Below, in pieces: positions 7,004-15,702 of a stretch of DNA of 64,000 bases. Each line of letters opens with the position of its first letter. Positions within the stretch are counted from its first letter, which is position 1. A model generated the notes under the pieces. It had not been told where the DNA came from and made no database searches. It worked only from the letters and a program-made list of their open reading frames with translations. The position numbers were made by a program, and so were the translations under genes. The DNA is taken from NCBI GenBank assembly GCA_002490775.1, contig DKUR01000043.1:34422-98421 (forward strand), written 5' to 3'. This DNA is from Lachnospiraceae bacterium UBA7199 (lineage in GTDB: Bacteria > Bacillota > Clostridia > Lachnospirales > Lachnospiraceae).

Positions 7004-8053
7004 ATGGATACGAAAATTATCGGGATGGATGAAGAAAATATAGATATGCAGGCCATTGAACTGGCAGGCAGTATAATTAAATCCGGCGGGCTGGTGGCAT
7101 TTCCTACGGAAACAGTGTATGGGCTTGGGGGAGATGCCTTGAACAGTTCTTCTTCCAAAAAGATTTATGCAGCTAAAGGCAGGCCTTCAGATAATCCCCT
7201 GATTATACATATTGTGGAGATGAGCGCGCTTTCCAAAATTGTCAGGAAAATACCAAAAGCAGCATATCAACTGGCAGAAAGGTACTGGCCGGGGCCGCTT
7301 ACCATGATTTTTGAGAAGGCGGAGTGTGTGCCCTTAGAAACCACAGGAGGGCTTGATACCGTAGCAGTAAGAATGCCTTCTAATCAGATTGCAAGAGAGT
7401 TTATCCGTGCGTCAGGGGGGTATGTTGCAGCCCCCAGTGCAAATCGTTCCGGCAGGCCGAGCCCTACCATAGCAAAATATGTGATAGAAGACCTTGCAGG
7501 CAGAATCGATATGATCATTGATGGCGGACAGGCTGATATAGGTCTGGAATCCACGATCATTGATCTGACAGGCAGTGAGCCTGTGATTCTGCGCCCGGGA
7601 TATATTACAGAAGAGATGTTAAGACAGGTGATAGGCGATGTGGAGGCAGATCAGACCATCATGGAGGAACATACAAGTCAGGCACCAAAGGCACCGGGAA
7701 TGAAATACAAGCATTATGCGCCAAGGGGAAATCTGATTATTGTGGAGGGGGAAGCTGAAGCGGTAAGCGCTTATATCAATGAAAGGCTTTCTGCTTTTCG
7801 TAAGGAAGGGAAAAGGACAGGGGTTATCGCCACAGATGAAACGGTTGCCAGTTATCTGGCAGATAGTGTAAAAAGTGCAGGAGAACGTGGCCAGGAAGAA
7901 CAGGCTGCCAAATGTTTATTTCGTATTCTGCGGGAATTTGATGATGAGAAAATTGAGGTTATTTATGCAGAAGGCTTTAGACAAAAAGGTGTGGGACAGG
8001 CTGTTATGAATAGGCTTCTAAAAGCAGCAGGCCATCAGGTGATCAGGCTGTAG
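7004..8053 (+). CDS. ywlC: L-threonylcarbamoyladenylate synthase (Sua5/YwlC type)
   Basis: A 349-residue enzyme with the two-domain Sua5 layout: a YrdC/TsaC catalytic domain (about 8-205) and a Sua5 domain (about 225-345). Visible motifs are GGLVAFPTETVYGLGGDA, KGRPSDNPLI, RYWPGPLT, AVRMPSN, AAPSANRSGRPSPT and GLESTIIDL. It makes threonylcarbamoyl-AMP from threonine, bicarbonate and ATP for the t6A37 tRNA modification. The start ATG has GGGAG 11 bases upstream. The order with a nearby rpiB (ywlF) recalls the ywl region of Bacillus. Confidence 0.93.
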   Translation: MDTKIIGMDEENIDMQAIELAGSIIKSGGLVAFPTETVYGLGGDALNSSSSKKIYAAKGRPSDNPLIIHIVEMSALSKIVRKIPKAAYQLAERYWPGPLTMIFEKAECVPLETTGGLDTVAVRMPSNQIAREFIRASGGYVAAPSANRSGRPSPTIAKYVIEDLAGRIDMIIDGGQADIGLESTIIDLTGSEPVILRPGYITEEMLRQVIGDVEADQTIMEEHTSQAPKAPGMKYKHYAPRGNLIIVEGEAEAVSAYINERLSAFRKEGKRTGVIATDETVASYLADSVKSAGERGQEEQAAKCLFRILREFDDEKIEVIYAEGFRQKGVGQAVMNRLLKAAGHQVIRL

Positions 8054-8103
8054 GAAAAAAATTGAAATATTTTAATGGCTGGATAAATATGGAGGAATGG
8101 AAA

Positions 8104-8532
8104 ATGATAGCATTAGCCAGTGATCATGGCGGTTATGACTTAAAATGTCAGGTTATGGATTATCTTAAGGAAAGTAAAATAGAGTACAAGGATTTTGGAT
8201 GTTATGATAAAACATCCTGTGACTATCCTGATTTTGCAAAGGCGGCAGCAAAAGCAGTTGCTTCAGGAGAGTGTGACAGGGGAATCGTAATCTGTACAAC
8301 AGGAATCGGCATTTCCATTGCGGCAAATAAAGTACCTGGCGTAAGATGTGCACTATGTACGAATGCATATCTTGCAAAGATGACAAGACTTCATAATGAT
8401 GCCAACATGCTGGCCCTTGGCGGCGGCATCATAGGGAAAAACCTTGCAATTGAAATCGTGGAAACTTTTTTAAATACAGAATTTTCACAGGGAGAAAATC
8501 ATATCCGCAGGATCAGCAAGCTGGAGGAATAA
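8104..8532 (+). CDS. rpiB: Ribose-5-phosphate isomerase B
   Basis: A 142-residue RpiB/LacAB family enzyme that interconverts ribose-5-phosphate and ribulose-5-phosphate. The N-terminal IALASDHGGYDLK, the CDYPDFA segment, the anion-binding loop GIVICTTGIGISIAANK and VRCALCTNAYLAK with the HNDANMLALGGG motif are all present. GGAGG at 8091-8095 places the start at 8104 rather than an in-frame TTG at 8062. It follows the Sua5-type gene by about 50 bp and is probably co-transcribed. Confidence 0.93.
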   Translation: MIALASDHGGYDLKCQVMDYLKESKIEYKDFGCYDKTSCDYPDFAKAAAKAVASGECDRGIVICTTGIGISIAANKVPGVRCALCTNAYLAKMTRLHNDANMLALGGGIIGKNLAIEIVETFLNTEFSQGENHIRRISKLEE

Positions 8533-8589
8533 TGCAGGCTTGTAAGGAAAAGATAATCTGATCTGGCAGGTCAAAGGCAGGTGAGGAAC

Positions 8590-9765
8590 ATGAGAAAAAG
8601 TTTAAAGCGAAGAAAAATTGCTGTTTTTATGGCAGCAGTTGTTTTGGTATGCGCATTTCCCATGACTTCCTACGCAGATAATGACAGGATTTCAGATTTG
8701 GAAGAAGAGATCAAAAGAAGAAATCAGGAAAAAGAGCAGACGGAAAACGAGATCAATGAGCGTAAGGATGAAATTGGCGACCTTCAGGAGACCACTGAAG
8801 GTCTTAAGGGGCAGCTTAATAATTTAAATACCAATTTAACCCAGGTGAGCAATAATCTGGCTGAATTAGAGCAGCAGATTCTGGAAAAAAATCTGGAAAT
8901 AGAAATTACCCAGGAACAGCTTGCGGAAGCAAGGGAAACGGAAGAAGCCCAGTACGCGGCAATGAAAAAGCGCATTCAATTTATGTACGAGAAGCGTGAT
9001 TTTGTGATGATGGAAATGTTGTTTGGAGCAGCAAGTTTTTCTGACCTCTTAAATCGGAATGATTACATTGAACAGTTGGCGGAATATGACAGGGAGCAGC
9101 TTGAGATTTATCAGGCAACCAGAGCAGAAATTGAAGAAAAGGAAGCACAGCTTGAAGCGGAGAAGAAGGAGTTGGATGAACTTAAGGTTTCTGTGGAAGC
9201 AGAACAGAGCCGGGTTGCAGGTCTGGTGAGCCAGACTTCAGGTAAAATATCCAGCTATCAGAATGAGATACAGGCAACGGAAGCTGAAATGCGGGAATAT
9301 GAAAAACAGCTTCAGGAGCAGAAAAACAGCATTGCACAGTTACAGAAGGAATTAGAAGAAGAAAGAAGACTTTCCCAGTTGGCTTCCCAGTCAGCCTGGC
9401 GGGATATTTCAGAAATATCCTTTGCAGATGGTGACAAATACCTGCTGGCCAATCTCATCTATTGTGAAGCGGGCAACCAGCCTTATGAGGGGCAGATCGC
9501 AGTAGGGGCTGTTGTTATGAACCGGGTTATGAGTTCAGTATTCCCGGATACGGTGGTGGGAGTTATCTATCAGAATAAACAGTTTTCCCCTGTTGCCAGC
9601 GGACGCCTTGCCCTTGCACTTGCAGAAAATCATGCAACGGAAGCATGTTATCGGGCAGCAGAAGAGGCTATGTCGGGACGTACTACCGTAGGAAACTGCC
9701 TGTTCTTCAGGACGCCCATTGAAGGCCTTACCGGTACCCAGATCGGGGGACATATTTTCTATTGA
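8590..9765 (+). CDS. Secreted cell wall hydrolase with coiled-coil N-terminus and SleB-type domain
   Basis: A 391-residue exported protein. It has a signal peptide (residues 1-30, cleavage after TSYA), a long coiled coil (about 35-265, rich in Glu/Gln/Lys heptads) like CwlO/PcsB N-terminal regions, and a C-terminal Hydrolase_2 (SleB/CwlJ) domain (about 280-390) with LLANLIYCEAGNQPYEGQ and AVGAVVMNRV. The first Glu of the domain is the expected catalytic acid of SleB-type lytic transglycosylases. The combination suggests a peptidoglycan hydrolase regulated by its coiled coil, for growth or sporulation. The ribosome binding site is at 8581-8586. Its stop overlaps the convergent DUF402 gene by 7 bp. 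Confidence 0.85.
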   Translation: MRKSLKRRKIAVFMAAVVLVCAFPMTSYADNDRISDLEEEIKRRNQEKEQTENEINERKDEIGDLQETTEGLKGQLNNLNTNLTQVSNNLAELEQQILEKNLEIEITQEQLAEARETEEAQYAAMKKRIQFMYEKRDFVMMEMLFGAASFSDLLNRNDYIEQLAEYDREQLEIYQATRAEIEEKEAQLEAEKKELDELKVSVEAEQSRVAGLVSQTSGKISSYQNEIQATEAEMREYEKQLQEQKNSIAQLQKELEEERRLSQLASQSAWRDISEISFADGDKYLLANLIYCEAGNQPYEGQIAVGAVVMNRVMSSVFPDTVVGVIYQNKQFSPVASGRLALALAENHATEACYRAAEEAMSGRTTVGNCLFFRTPIEGLTGTQIGGHIFY

Positions 9766-10232
9766 CCTTCAATATATGCTTTTAAGCTGTCAAAATGGCC
9801 GGAATAAATAATCTGGAGCAGTTTATCAAGGCGGAGAAGACTTGATTTTAAAATGTCCAGACTGATAGAACGGGATTCAAGGGCTGTGACCAGTTCGTTT
9901 AGATCTACCACCTTTACAAAACCGTTAGGGTAAATGATCACATCTGCCAGCAGATCGGTGACAATCATTTTATTTTCAGAAGGATGATAGTCAAAATCCA
10001 CAATGTCGCAGTACCAGTAAAGCAGGCTGTCATCTTTGCGGCAGAATTTACTTACCTTAAAACCTTCTTTCAGAAAATAGCAGGAGGAACCATGATGCAG
10101 GTCTTTTTTGGGATGGAGTGCCTGCCAGGTGGTGATGATATGATTCTCATCGCTGGAAAGAATTACGTCATCTTTCAAGAGAATGCATTCATCCGGGATA
10201 ATGCGTTTACGGTATAAAATGAGATTTGTCAT
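9759..10232 (-). CDS. DUF402 domain protein
   Basis: A 157-residue protein. The central LLYWYCDIVDFDYHPSENKM followed by VTDLLADVIIYPNGFVKVVD is the DUF402 signature. The family forms an FAU-1/YgaC-like barrel and includes nucleotide phosphatases and RNA-processing proteins; no specific reaction can be assigned here. The ATG at 10232 overlaps the TGA of the upstream GNAT gene (ATGA), so the two are translationally coupled. Confidence 0.8.
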   Translation of the reverse strand: MTNLILYRKRIIPDECILLKDDVILSSDENHIITTWQALHPKKDLHHGSSCYFLKEGFKVSKFCRKDDSLLYWYCDIVDFDYHPSENKMIVTDLLADVIIYPNGFVKVVDLNELVTALESRSISLDILKSSLLRLDKLLQIIYSGHFDSLKAYIEGQ

Positions 10233-10777
10233 AGAACCTCCTTTATGGGAATAACCGGTTTTTGATCAGGTAAATGGGGGTTTATAAATTTTTCCATCCA
10301 GATCATGTCATACCAAGAGCCGAATTTATAGCCGGACTGGTGAAAATGTGCTACGGTTTTGTACCCCATCTGTTCATGAAATCTAATGCTTTCTGGGTTG
10401 GGGTATGCAATACAGGCACATAAATTACAGATATTCTGCAGTCTTAATAATTCTTCTAAGCGGCGGTACAGCTTCGAGCCGATTCCTTGACCATGATAAT
10501 CTTTATCAACATAAATTGAGGTTTCCACTGACCAGTCATAGGCACGCCGCCCTTTAAAGGCAGAGGCGTATGCATAGCCTTTTATTTTGCCTTCTGCCAG
10601 TGCAGCCAGATAAGGATAGCGTGAGGTGATATGGGTAATGCGCCTTTTAAATTCCTGTAAGGACGGGATTTCATATTCAAAAGTGATTGCGCTCTCTAAA
10701 ACATAAGGAGCATATATAGCGAGAAGCCCGTCCGCATCTGCTGGTGTGACAGGTCTAACCACAATTTCAGAATTCAT
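10229..10777 (-). CDS. GNAT N-acetyltransferase (phosphinothricin acetyltransferase-like)
   Basis: A 182-residue single-domain GNAT enzyme. MNSEIVVRPVTPADADGLL starts the fold. The acetyl-CoA loop YHGQGIGSKLYRRLEELL and the late IAYPNPESIRFHEQMGYK and VAHFHQSGYKFGSWYDMIWM resemble PAT/Bar proteins acting on amino-acid-like substrates such as phosphinothricin or methionine sulfone. The true substrate is unknown. The start at 10777 was chosen for its AAGGA site; a longer frame to 10843 looks spurious. Confidence 0.85.
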   Translation of the reverse strand: MNSEIVVRPVTPADADGLLAIYAPYVLESAITFEYEIPSLQEFKRRITHITSRYPYLAALAEGKIKGYAYASAFKGRRAYDWSVETSIYVDKDYHGQGIGSKLYRRLEELLRLQNICNLCACIAYPNPESIRFHEQMGYKTVAHFHQSGYKFGSWYDMIWMEKFINPHLPDQKPVIPIKEVL

Positions 10778-10976
10778 TTTACCGGTTTCCTTAATAAAAA
10801 TATGTAACTCAAAAAAGATAGCAGTTCGCCCCGCATCATTCAAAACACGTCTGCTTTACATCCACTGCTGAACTATTACCAAAATACTACTCTTAAACAG
10901 TGGGAAAGTCAACGAATTTGGGAAAATCCGCAGAAGAATGATTGGGAACGCGTTTTACTTTTTTCAGGATAGCACC

Positions 10977-11005
10977 TAGACAGAAACTGGAAAAATAGGT
11001 ATAAT
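10977..11005 (+). promoter_or_regulatory. Sigma-A promoter of the ATP synthase operon
   Basis: TAGACA (10977-10982), a 17-bp spacer and TATAAT (11000-11005) lie 40 bp before the first gene of the atp operon. Confidence 0.75.
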
Positions 11006-11045
11006 CATAAGATGAATGTAAAAGGTTCGCTAGAGGGGAAAATGT

Positions 11046-11351
11046 GTGAAATTCAATCGAAATGTATATCAGGCATTTATGATGATAGGTCAATTTGGAA
11101 TTAACATGTTGGTTCCTGTTTTTGTGTGTTCTTTTTTGGGGATGTTTCTGGATGAAAAGTTTGGAACGAATTTTTTGGTAGTGATTCTGTTTTTTATAGG
11201 TGCGATAGCAGGCGGCTATAATGTATATCGGTTTTCTAGGCAGATCTACACCAGAGAAAGTGAGCAGTCCTCCTATCTGCATAAAGGGAGAAAAGACACA
11301 AGGAGGAAGAATGAAGGAAAAGATCACGAAAATAAACAGGACTCTGTTTGA
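11046..11351 (+). CDS. atpZ: AtpZ/AtpI-like small membrane protein
   Basis: A 101-residue protein with two predicted membrane helices (about 12-35 and 45-65) and a charged C-terminus, of the AtpZ/putative F0F1-ATPase subunit family (MLVPVFVCSFLGMFLDEKFG, AIAGGYNVYRF). In other bacteria AtpZ and AtpI help c-ring assembly and may transport Mg2+/Ca2+. The GTG start follows AGAGGGGA. It overlaps the next gene by 41 bp in another frame, consistent with tight coupling at the head of the atp operon. Confidence 0.75.
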   Translation: MKFNRNVYQAFMMIGQFGINMLVPVFVCSFLGMFLDEKFGTNFLVVILFFIGAIAGGYNVYRFSRQIYTRESEQSSYLHKGRKDTRRKNEGKDHENKQDSV

Positions 11352-11757
11352 ACTTGAAACAGGCATTCTTTTATTCGGAGCGGTGTGCCAGATGTTTGTG
11401 TTTCTGTTAAAAGATAAGGAAGCTTACAGCTTGGGGCTTTGGATGGGCATTTTGATTGCTGCGATAAGCGCACTTCATATGTGGTGGTCTTTGGACAGAG
11501 CATTGGATCTTCCAGAGCGGGCAGCAGTGAAGTTTATGAGTACGCACAACATCTTAAGGTACCTTTTTATTACAGTGGCGCTTATAGCGGTTGCAATAAG
11601 CAGGGCAGCCAATCCGCTTTCTGCATTTTTAGGAATTATGGGACTAAAGGCAGCGGCTTATATGCACTTTATCACCAAGAAAATAAGCACTTTAGTTTAC
11701 GGGGAGGAAATTCTTCCGCCGCTGATTGATGAACCTGCCGAAGGACAGGATAGGTAA
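11311..11757 (+). CDS. atpI: ATP synthase subunit I-like protein
   Basis: A 148-residue protein with about four membrane helices, placed between atpZ and atpB as is usual for the subunit I family. AAGGAGG immediately upstream supports the ATG at 11311. The sequence itself is only weakly conserved, so the assignment rests on position, size and topology. Subunit I assists c-ring assembly in sodium-type and other bacterial ATP synthases. Confidence 0.7.
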   Translation: MKEKITKINRTLFELETGILLFGAVCQMFVFLLKDKEAYSLGLWMGILIAAISALHMWWSLDRALDLPERAAVKFMSTHNILRYLFITVALIAVAISRAANPLSAFLGIMGLKAAAYMHFITKKISTLVYGEEILPPLIDEPAEGQDR

Positions 11758-11770
11758 GGAGGTGAAGATA

Positions 11771-12493
11771 ATGGGACAGGGAATTTTATTGTCGGGAGAA
11801 ACGGAAGTTGATTTTATGATTCATGGGGTATTTTCCTATGAATTGTTTGGCCAGACTGTATGGATTACAACCACCCATGTGTGTGTGCTGATCGTTATGC
11901 TGATCATCATTGGTTTCTGTATTGCGGCAAACCGTGCAGTTAAGCATGCTACAGAAGTGCCAAAAGGATTTCAAAATGTGGTAGAACTGATCGTGGAAAA
12001 GTTAGATGGAATGATCAGCGGCGTTATGGGCGGTCAGGCGGTCAGGTTCCGAAATTATATAGGAACGATATTCATATTCATACTGATCAGCAATATTTCC
12101 GGGCTGTTGGGATTACGTCCGCCAACTGCAGATTATGGTGTGACCTTTGCGCTTGGTATTATTACATTTACGTTGATTCATTTCAACAAATTTAAGTACC
12201 AAAAGGTTTCCGGCGTCTTAAAGGGACTGTGCGAACCGTGGCCGATTTGGGCACCAATTAATATTATCAGTGATCTGGCAGTTCCGGTTTCGCTTTCGCT
12301 TCGTTTGTTTGCCAATATTTTGTCGGGAACAGCGATTATGGCATTGATTTATGCATTGCTCAGCAAAGTGGCTGTTATTTGGCCGGCAGCGCTTCATGTA
12401 TATTTCGATTTGTTTTCAGGCGCAATCCAGACCTATGTATTTTGTATGCTTACTATGACTTATATAACGGATGCATGCAATACAGGAGAGTAG
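11771..12493 (+). CDS. atpB: F1Fo ATP synthase subunit a
   Basis: A 240-residue membrane subunit forming the ion half-channels next to the c-ring. The essential arginine is visible in SLSLRLFANILSG (about 176-188), and NIISDLAVPVSLS and FSGAIQTYVFCMLTM in the last helix are typical. AAGGAGGTG at 11757-11763 supports the start at 11771. A perfect 11-bp hairpin follows its stop immediately. Confidence 0.92.
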   Translation: MGQGILLSGETEVDFMIHGVFSYELFGQTVWITTTHVCVLIVMLIIIGFCIAANRAVKHATEVPKGFQNVVELIVEKLDGMISGVMGGQAVRFRNYIGTIFIFILISNISGLLGLRPPTADYGVTFALGIITFTLIHFNKFKYQKVSGVLKGLCEPWPIWAPINIISDLAVPVSLSLRLFANILSGTAIMALIYALLSKVAVIWPAALHVYFDLFSGAIQTYVFCMLTMTYITDACNTGE

Positions 12494-12518
12494 ATTGAAA
12501 AATCAAAGATTTTTCAAT
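12494..12518 (+). promoter_or_regulatory. Hairpin directly after atpB
   Basis: ATTGAAAAATC (12494-12504), a loop of AAA, and GATTTTTCAAT (12508-12518) form a perfect 11-bp stem starting at the first base after the atpB stop. No T-tract follows, so it is more likely an mRNA-processing or stability element than a terminator. It could help raise c-subunit mRNA relative to the a subunit. Confidence 0.6.
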
Positions 12519-12636
12519 TATCTATTTAGGCAATATTGCAAGCAGTGCCTGCGATATGCATGGGGAATAATTTTCAGTATTAAAATAATTACAAATAAAT
12601 TTAAAATCATGCAAAAAGCATAAGGAGGAAACAAAA

Positions 12637-12900
12637 ATGGATTTTAATGGTAACTTTATTTTAGGTTGTTCAGCAATTGGTGCAGGTTTGGCAGTTATTG
12701 CCGGTATCGGACCTGGTGTAGGACAGGGTATTGCAGCAGGACATGCAGCAGCAGCAGTAGGAAGAAACCCTGGTGCAAAATCTGATATTACTTCTACGAT
12801 GTTACTTGGACAGGCAGTTGCAGAGACTACTGGTCTTTATGGTCTGCTTGTAGCTATTTTGCTGTTATTCGTAAGACCTCTTATGGGAGCTGCTCAATAA
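12637..12900 (+). CDS. atpE: F1Fo ATP synthase subunit c, with Na+-type binding residues
   Basis: An 87-residue hairpin of two membrane helices. The ion-binding carboxylate is Glu63 in QAVAETTGLYG. Gln30 in PGVGQ, Val61, Thr64, Thr65 and Tyr68 line up with Gln32, Val63, Ser66, Thr67 and Tyr70 of the Ilyobacter tartaricus sodium-binding c subunit. The PxxxQ plus E(S/T)T pattern marks Na+-coupled rings, while proton rings usually lack these side chains. The start follows AAGGAGG. It is flanked on both sides by hairpins, probably to adjust its high stoichiometry. Confidence 0.92.
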   Translation: MDFNGNFILGCSAIGAGLAVIAGIGPGVGQGIAAGHAAAAVGRNPGAKSDITSTMLLGQAVAETTGLYGLLVAILLLFVRPLMGAAQ

Positions 12901-12903
12901 AAT

Positions 12904-13042
12904 GAACAAGAGAACTTCTAAAGCAGCATAAGACGCTGCTTAAGAAATTCTATAACTTGTTCACGAGAAAGAGCATTTCTCATGAACAAGAGTTTTTCTA
13001 AGGCGTCAAAAGACGCCGCCTAAGAAAAGCTACAGCTTGTTC
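12904..13042 (+). repeat. Two tandem 59-bp hairpins between atpE and atpF
   Basis: The segments 12904-12962 and 12984-13042 both begin GAACAAGAG, contain a central stem (AAGCAGC/GCTGCTT; AGGCGTC/GACGCC) and close with CTTGTTC. Each can fold along its whole length. A small third stem, GAGAAA…TTTCTC, lies between them at 12965-12981. They are related but diverged, pointing to an old duplication kept by structure. Confidence 0.75.
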
Positions 13043-13088
13043 GAGAGAATATGCCGAAGATAGAAATATTGAGAAAGGAGGTTTACGA

Positions 13089-13607
13089 ATGGAACCCAGA
13101 TTGTTTGACCTTGACCTGCAGCTTTTGGCAGATGCAACGCTTATGATCATTGCGGTTTTTGTACTTTTTTTAGTGGCATCTTATTTTTTGTTTAACCCGG
13201 TAAGAGAGATGCTTGCAAAAAGACAGGCCAAGATCAAGGATGAGCTTGACAGTGCACAAAGCGATAAAGAAGAAGCAGCCGCTCTTCGGGCGCAGTATGA
13301 GGAAAAGCTAAAGAGCATCAATAAGGAAGCGGAAGAAATTTTAAGTGATGCCAGAAAGCGCGCACTGGAAAATGAAAACAAGATTGTGGCTGAAGCAAAG
13401 GAAGAAGCAGCCAGAATCGTTGAAAGAGCCAGAACGGAAGCTGAACTTGAAAAGCAGAAGGCGGCTGATGATGTGAAGCGCGAAATGGTAGTGATTGCAT
13501 CTATGATGGCTGGTAAAGTGGTGAAGGCATCTATTGATACAACCATACAGGAAAGCCTGATAAATGAAACATTAAAGGAAATAGGTGAGAGCACATGGCA
13601 AAGCTAG
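13089..13607 (+). CDS. atpF: F1Fo ATP synthase subunit b
   Basis: A 172-residue peripheral-stalk subunit with one N-terminal membrane helix (about 15-38) and a long charged coiled coil rich in Ala/Glu/Lys that dimerises and binds delta. GAAAGGAGG precedes the ATG closely. The last codons overlap the start of atpH by 13 bp. Confidence 0.92.
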   Translation: MEPRLFDLDLQLLADATLMIIAVFVLFLVASYFLFNPVREMLAKRQAKIKDELDSAQSDKEEAAALRAQYEEKLKSINKEAEEILSDARKRALENENKIVAEAKEEAARIVERARTEAELEKQKAADDVKREMVVIASMMAGKVVKASIDTTIQESLINETLKEIGESTWQS

Positions 13608-14140
13608 TTGGAACCACATATGGAGAAGCTTTGTTTGAATTGGCTGTAGAAGAAGGAAAAGAAGACGAGTTCTTAGGTGAGATTACCCAGTTAAGAGAGC
13701 TGCTTGTGGAAAATCCGGATTTTGGAAAACTTATGAATCATCCTAAAATCCTTAAGGAAGATAAGCTTAAGGTGCTGGAGGAGGTTTTCAAAGGACGTAT
13801 TTCAGCAGAATTGCTTGGCTTTTTGCATTTGATTGTCACAAAGGACAGGTATGGTGATATTGACAGCATACTGGATTATTTTGTGGATGAAGTGAAAAGA
13901 CTTAAAGGAATTGGAGTTGCCTATGTAACTACAGCAATCAATTTAAGTGAAGTGAAAAAGAAAGAAATTGAAGCTAAGCTGCTTGCCACTACATCCTATA
14001 AAAAAATGGAAATGCATTATCGGGTAGATGAGGATCTGATCGGAGGCATGGTCCTGCGTATTGGAGACAGGGTGGTTGACAGCAGTGTCAGAAATAAGCT
14101 GTTCGAATTGCAAAGAGAACTGCTTAAAGTACAAGTATAA
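13595..14140 (+). CDS. atpH: F1Fo ATP synthase subunit delta
   Basis: A 181-residue OSCP/delta subunit connecting the b stalk to the alpha-beta head. The N-terminal YGEALFELAVEEGK and the C-terminal DLIGGMVLRIGDRVVDSSVRN motifs are characteristic. The start overlaps atpF, indicating translational coupling. Confidence 0.92.
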   Translation: MAKLVGTTYGEALFELAVEEGKEDEFLGEITQLRELLVENPDFGKLMNHPKILKEDKLKVLEEVFKGRISAELLGFLHLIVTKDRYGDIDSILDYFVDEVKRLKGIGVAYVTTAINLSEVKKKEIEAKLLATTSYKKMEMHYRVDEDLIGGMVLRIGDRVVDSSVRNKLFELQRELLKVQV

Positions 14141-14173
14141 AAGTAATAAAATAAAGAAAGGTGCGTAAGAACC

Positions 14174-15682
14174 ATGAATTTAAGACCAGAAGAGATCAGT
14201 TCTGTTATTAAAGAGCAGATAAAAAGATACGCCTGCGAGCTTGAAGTTTCAGATGTTGGTACTGTTATTCAGGTCGCTGACGGTATTGCACGTGTACATG
14301 GTCTGGAAAACGCAATGCAGGGAGAACTTCTGGAATTTCCTGGAGAAGTATATGGAATGGTGCTTAACTTAGAAGAGGACAACGTAGGCGCCGTGCTTCT
14401 TGGAAGCCAGAAAAATATCAACGAAGGCGATACGGTTAAGACGACCGGGCGTGTTGTTGAGGTTCCTGTAGGCGATGCCATGTCAGGACGTGTGGTAAAT
14501 GCTCTTGGCCAGCCGATTGATGGAAAAGGCCCCATACAGACAGATAAATATCGTAAAATCGAGAGAGTTGCATCAGGTGTTATCACCAGAAAATCTGTAG
14601 ATACTCCTTTGCAGACAGGTATCAAGGCAATTGACTCTATGGTACCGATTGGAAGAGGACAGCGTGAGCTGATTATCGGTGACAGGCAGACAGGAAAAAC
14701 AGCAATTGCCATTGATACGATTATTAACCAGAAAGGACAAGGGGTAAAGTGTATTTACGTTGCCATTGGCCAGAAGGCGTCCACTGTTGCTTCCATTGTT
14801 AATACATTAGAGGAATTTGGCGCAATGTCCTATACCACAGTCGTGGCTGCAACAGCCAGTGAGCTTGCACCGTTGCAGTATATTGCCCCTTATTCAGGCT
14901 GTGCAATTGGTGAAGAGTGGATGGAAAAGGGAGAGGATGTGCTGGTTGTTTATGATGATTTAAGTAAACATGCGGCAGCATACCGTACACTTTCTTTGCT
15001 TCTGAAGAGACCGCCAGGACGTGAGGCATATCCTGGAGATGTATTTTATCTGCATTCAAGACTTCTTGAACGTGCAGCAAGAATGAGTGATGAGTTTGGA
15101 GGAGGTTCTCTGACAGCACTTCCCATTATTGAAACACAGGCAGGCGATGTATCTGCTTATATTCCAACAAATGTTATTTCTATCACAGATGGCCAGATTT
15201 ATCTGGAAACAGAAATGTTTAATTCTGGTTTCCGTCCGGCAGTTAATGCAGGTTTATCAGTATCCCGTGTAGGAGGAGCAGCACAGATCAAGGCTATGAA
15301 GAAAATTGCGGCGCCTATTCGTGTAGAACTGGCACAATACAGGGAGTTGGCGGCTTTTTCCCAGTTTGGCTCAGAACTGGATGAGGATACCAGAGAAAAG
15401 CTGGCACAGGGTGAGAGAATCAGGGAAATATTAAAGCAGCCCCAGTATAAGCCTATGCCGGTACAATATCAGGTTATCATTATCTATGCAGCTACCAATA
15501 AATATCTGCTGGATGTTCCTACAGATGAAATAACAAGATTCGAGGAAGAGTTCTTTGAATTCCTTGATACCAAGTATCCTGAAGTACCCAGAGCCATTGC
15601 GGAGGAAAAGGTGATTTCTGAAGGAACGGAAGAAACTTTAAAGAAAGCCATTGCAGAGTTCAAAGCAGCATTTTTAAAATAA
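14174..15682 (+). CDS. atpA: F1Fo ATP synthase subunit alpha
   Basis: A 502-residue non-catalytic nucleotide-binding subunit of F1. The Walker A motif GDRQTGKT is near residue 169 and the alpha signature PAVNAGLSVSRVG near 355. The length is standard for the family. The ribosome binding site AGAAAGG lies upstream. No anomaly seen. Confidence 0.96.
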   Translation: MNLRPEEISSVIKEQIKRYACELEVSDVGTVIQVADGIARVHGLENAMQGELLEFPGEVYGMVLNLEEDNVGAVLLGSQKNINEGDTVKTTGRVVEVPVGDAMSGRVVNALGQPIDGKGPIQTDKYRKIERVASGVITRKSVDTPLQTGIKAIDSMVPIGRGQRELIIGDRQTGKTAIAIDTIINQKGQGVKCIYVAIGQKASTVASIVNTLEEFGAMSYTTVVAATASELAPLQYIAPYSGCAIGEEWMEKGEDVLVVYDDLSKHAAAYRTLSLLLKRPPGREAYPGDVFYLHSRLLERAARMSDEFGGGSLTALPIIETQAGDVSAYIPTNVISITDGQIYLETEMFNSGFRPAVNAGLSVSRVGGAAQIKAMKKIAAPIRVELAQYRELAAFSQFGSELDEDTREKLAQGERIREILKQPQYKPMPVQYQVIIIYAATNKYLLDVPTDEITRFEEEFFEFLDTKYPEVPRAIAEEKVISEGTEETLKKAIAEFKAAFLK

Positions 15683-15702
15683 GATAAGGATAAGGTGATA
15701 TT

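Noticed and set aside
10893..11366. A 157-codon minus-strand frame across the atp promoter
   Set aside because: It is antisense to atpZ and the operon promoter, is rich in unlikely codons, and resembles no protein.
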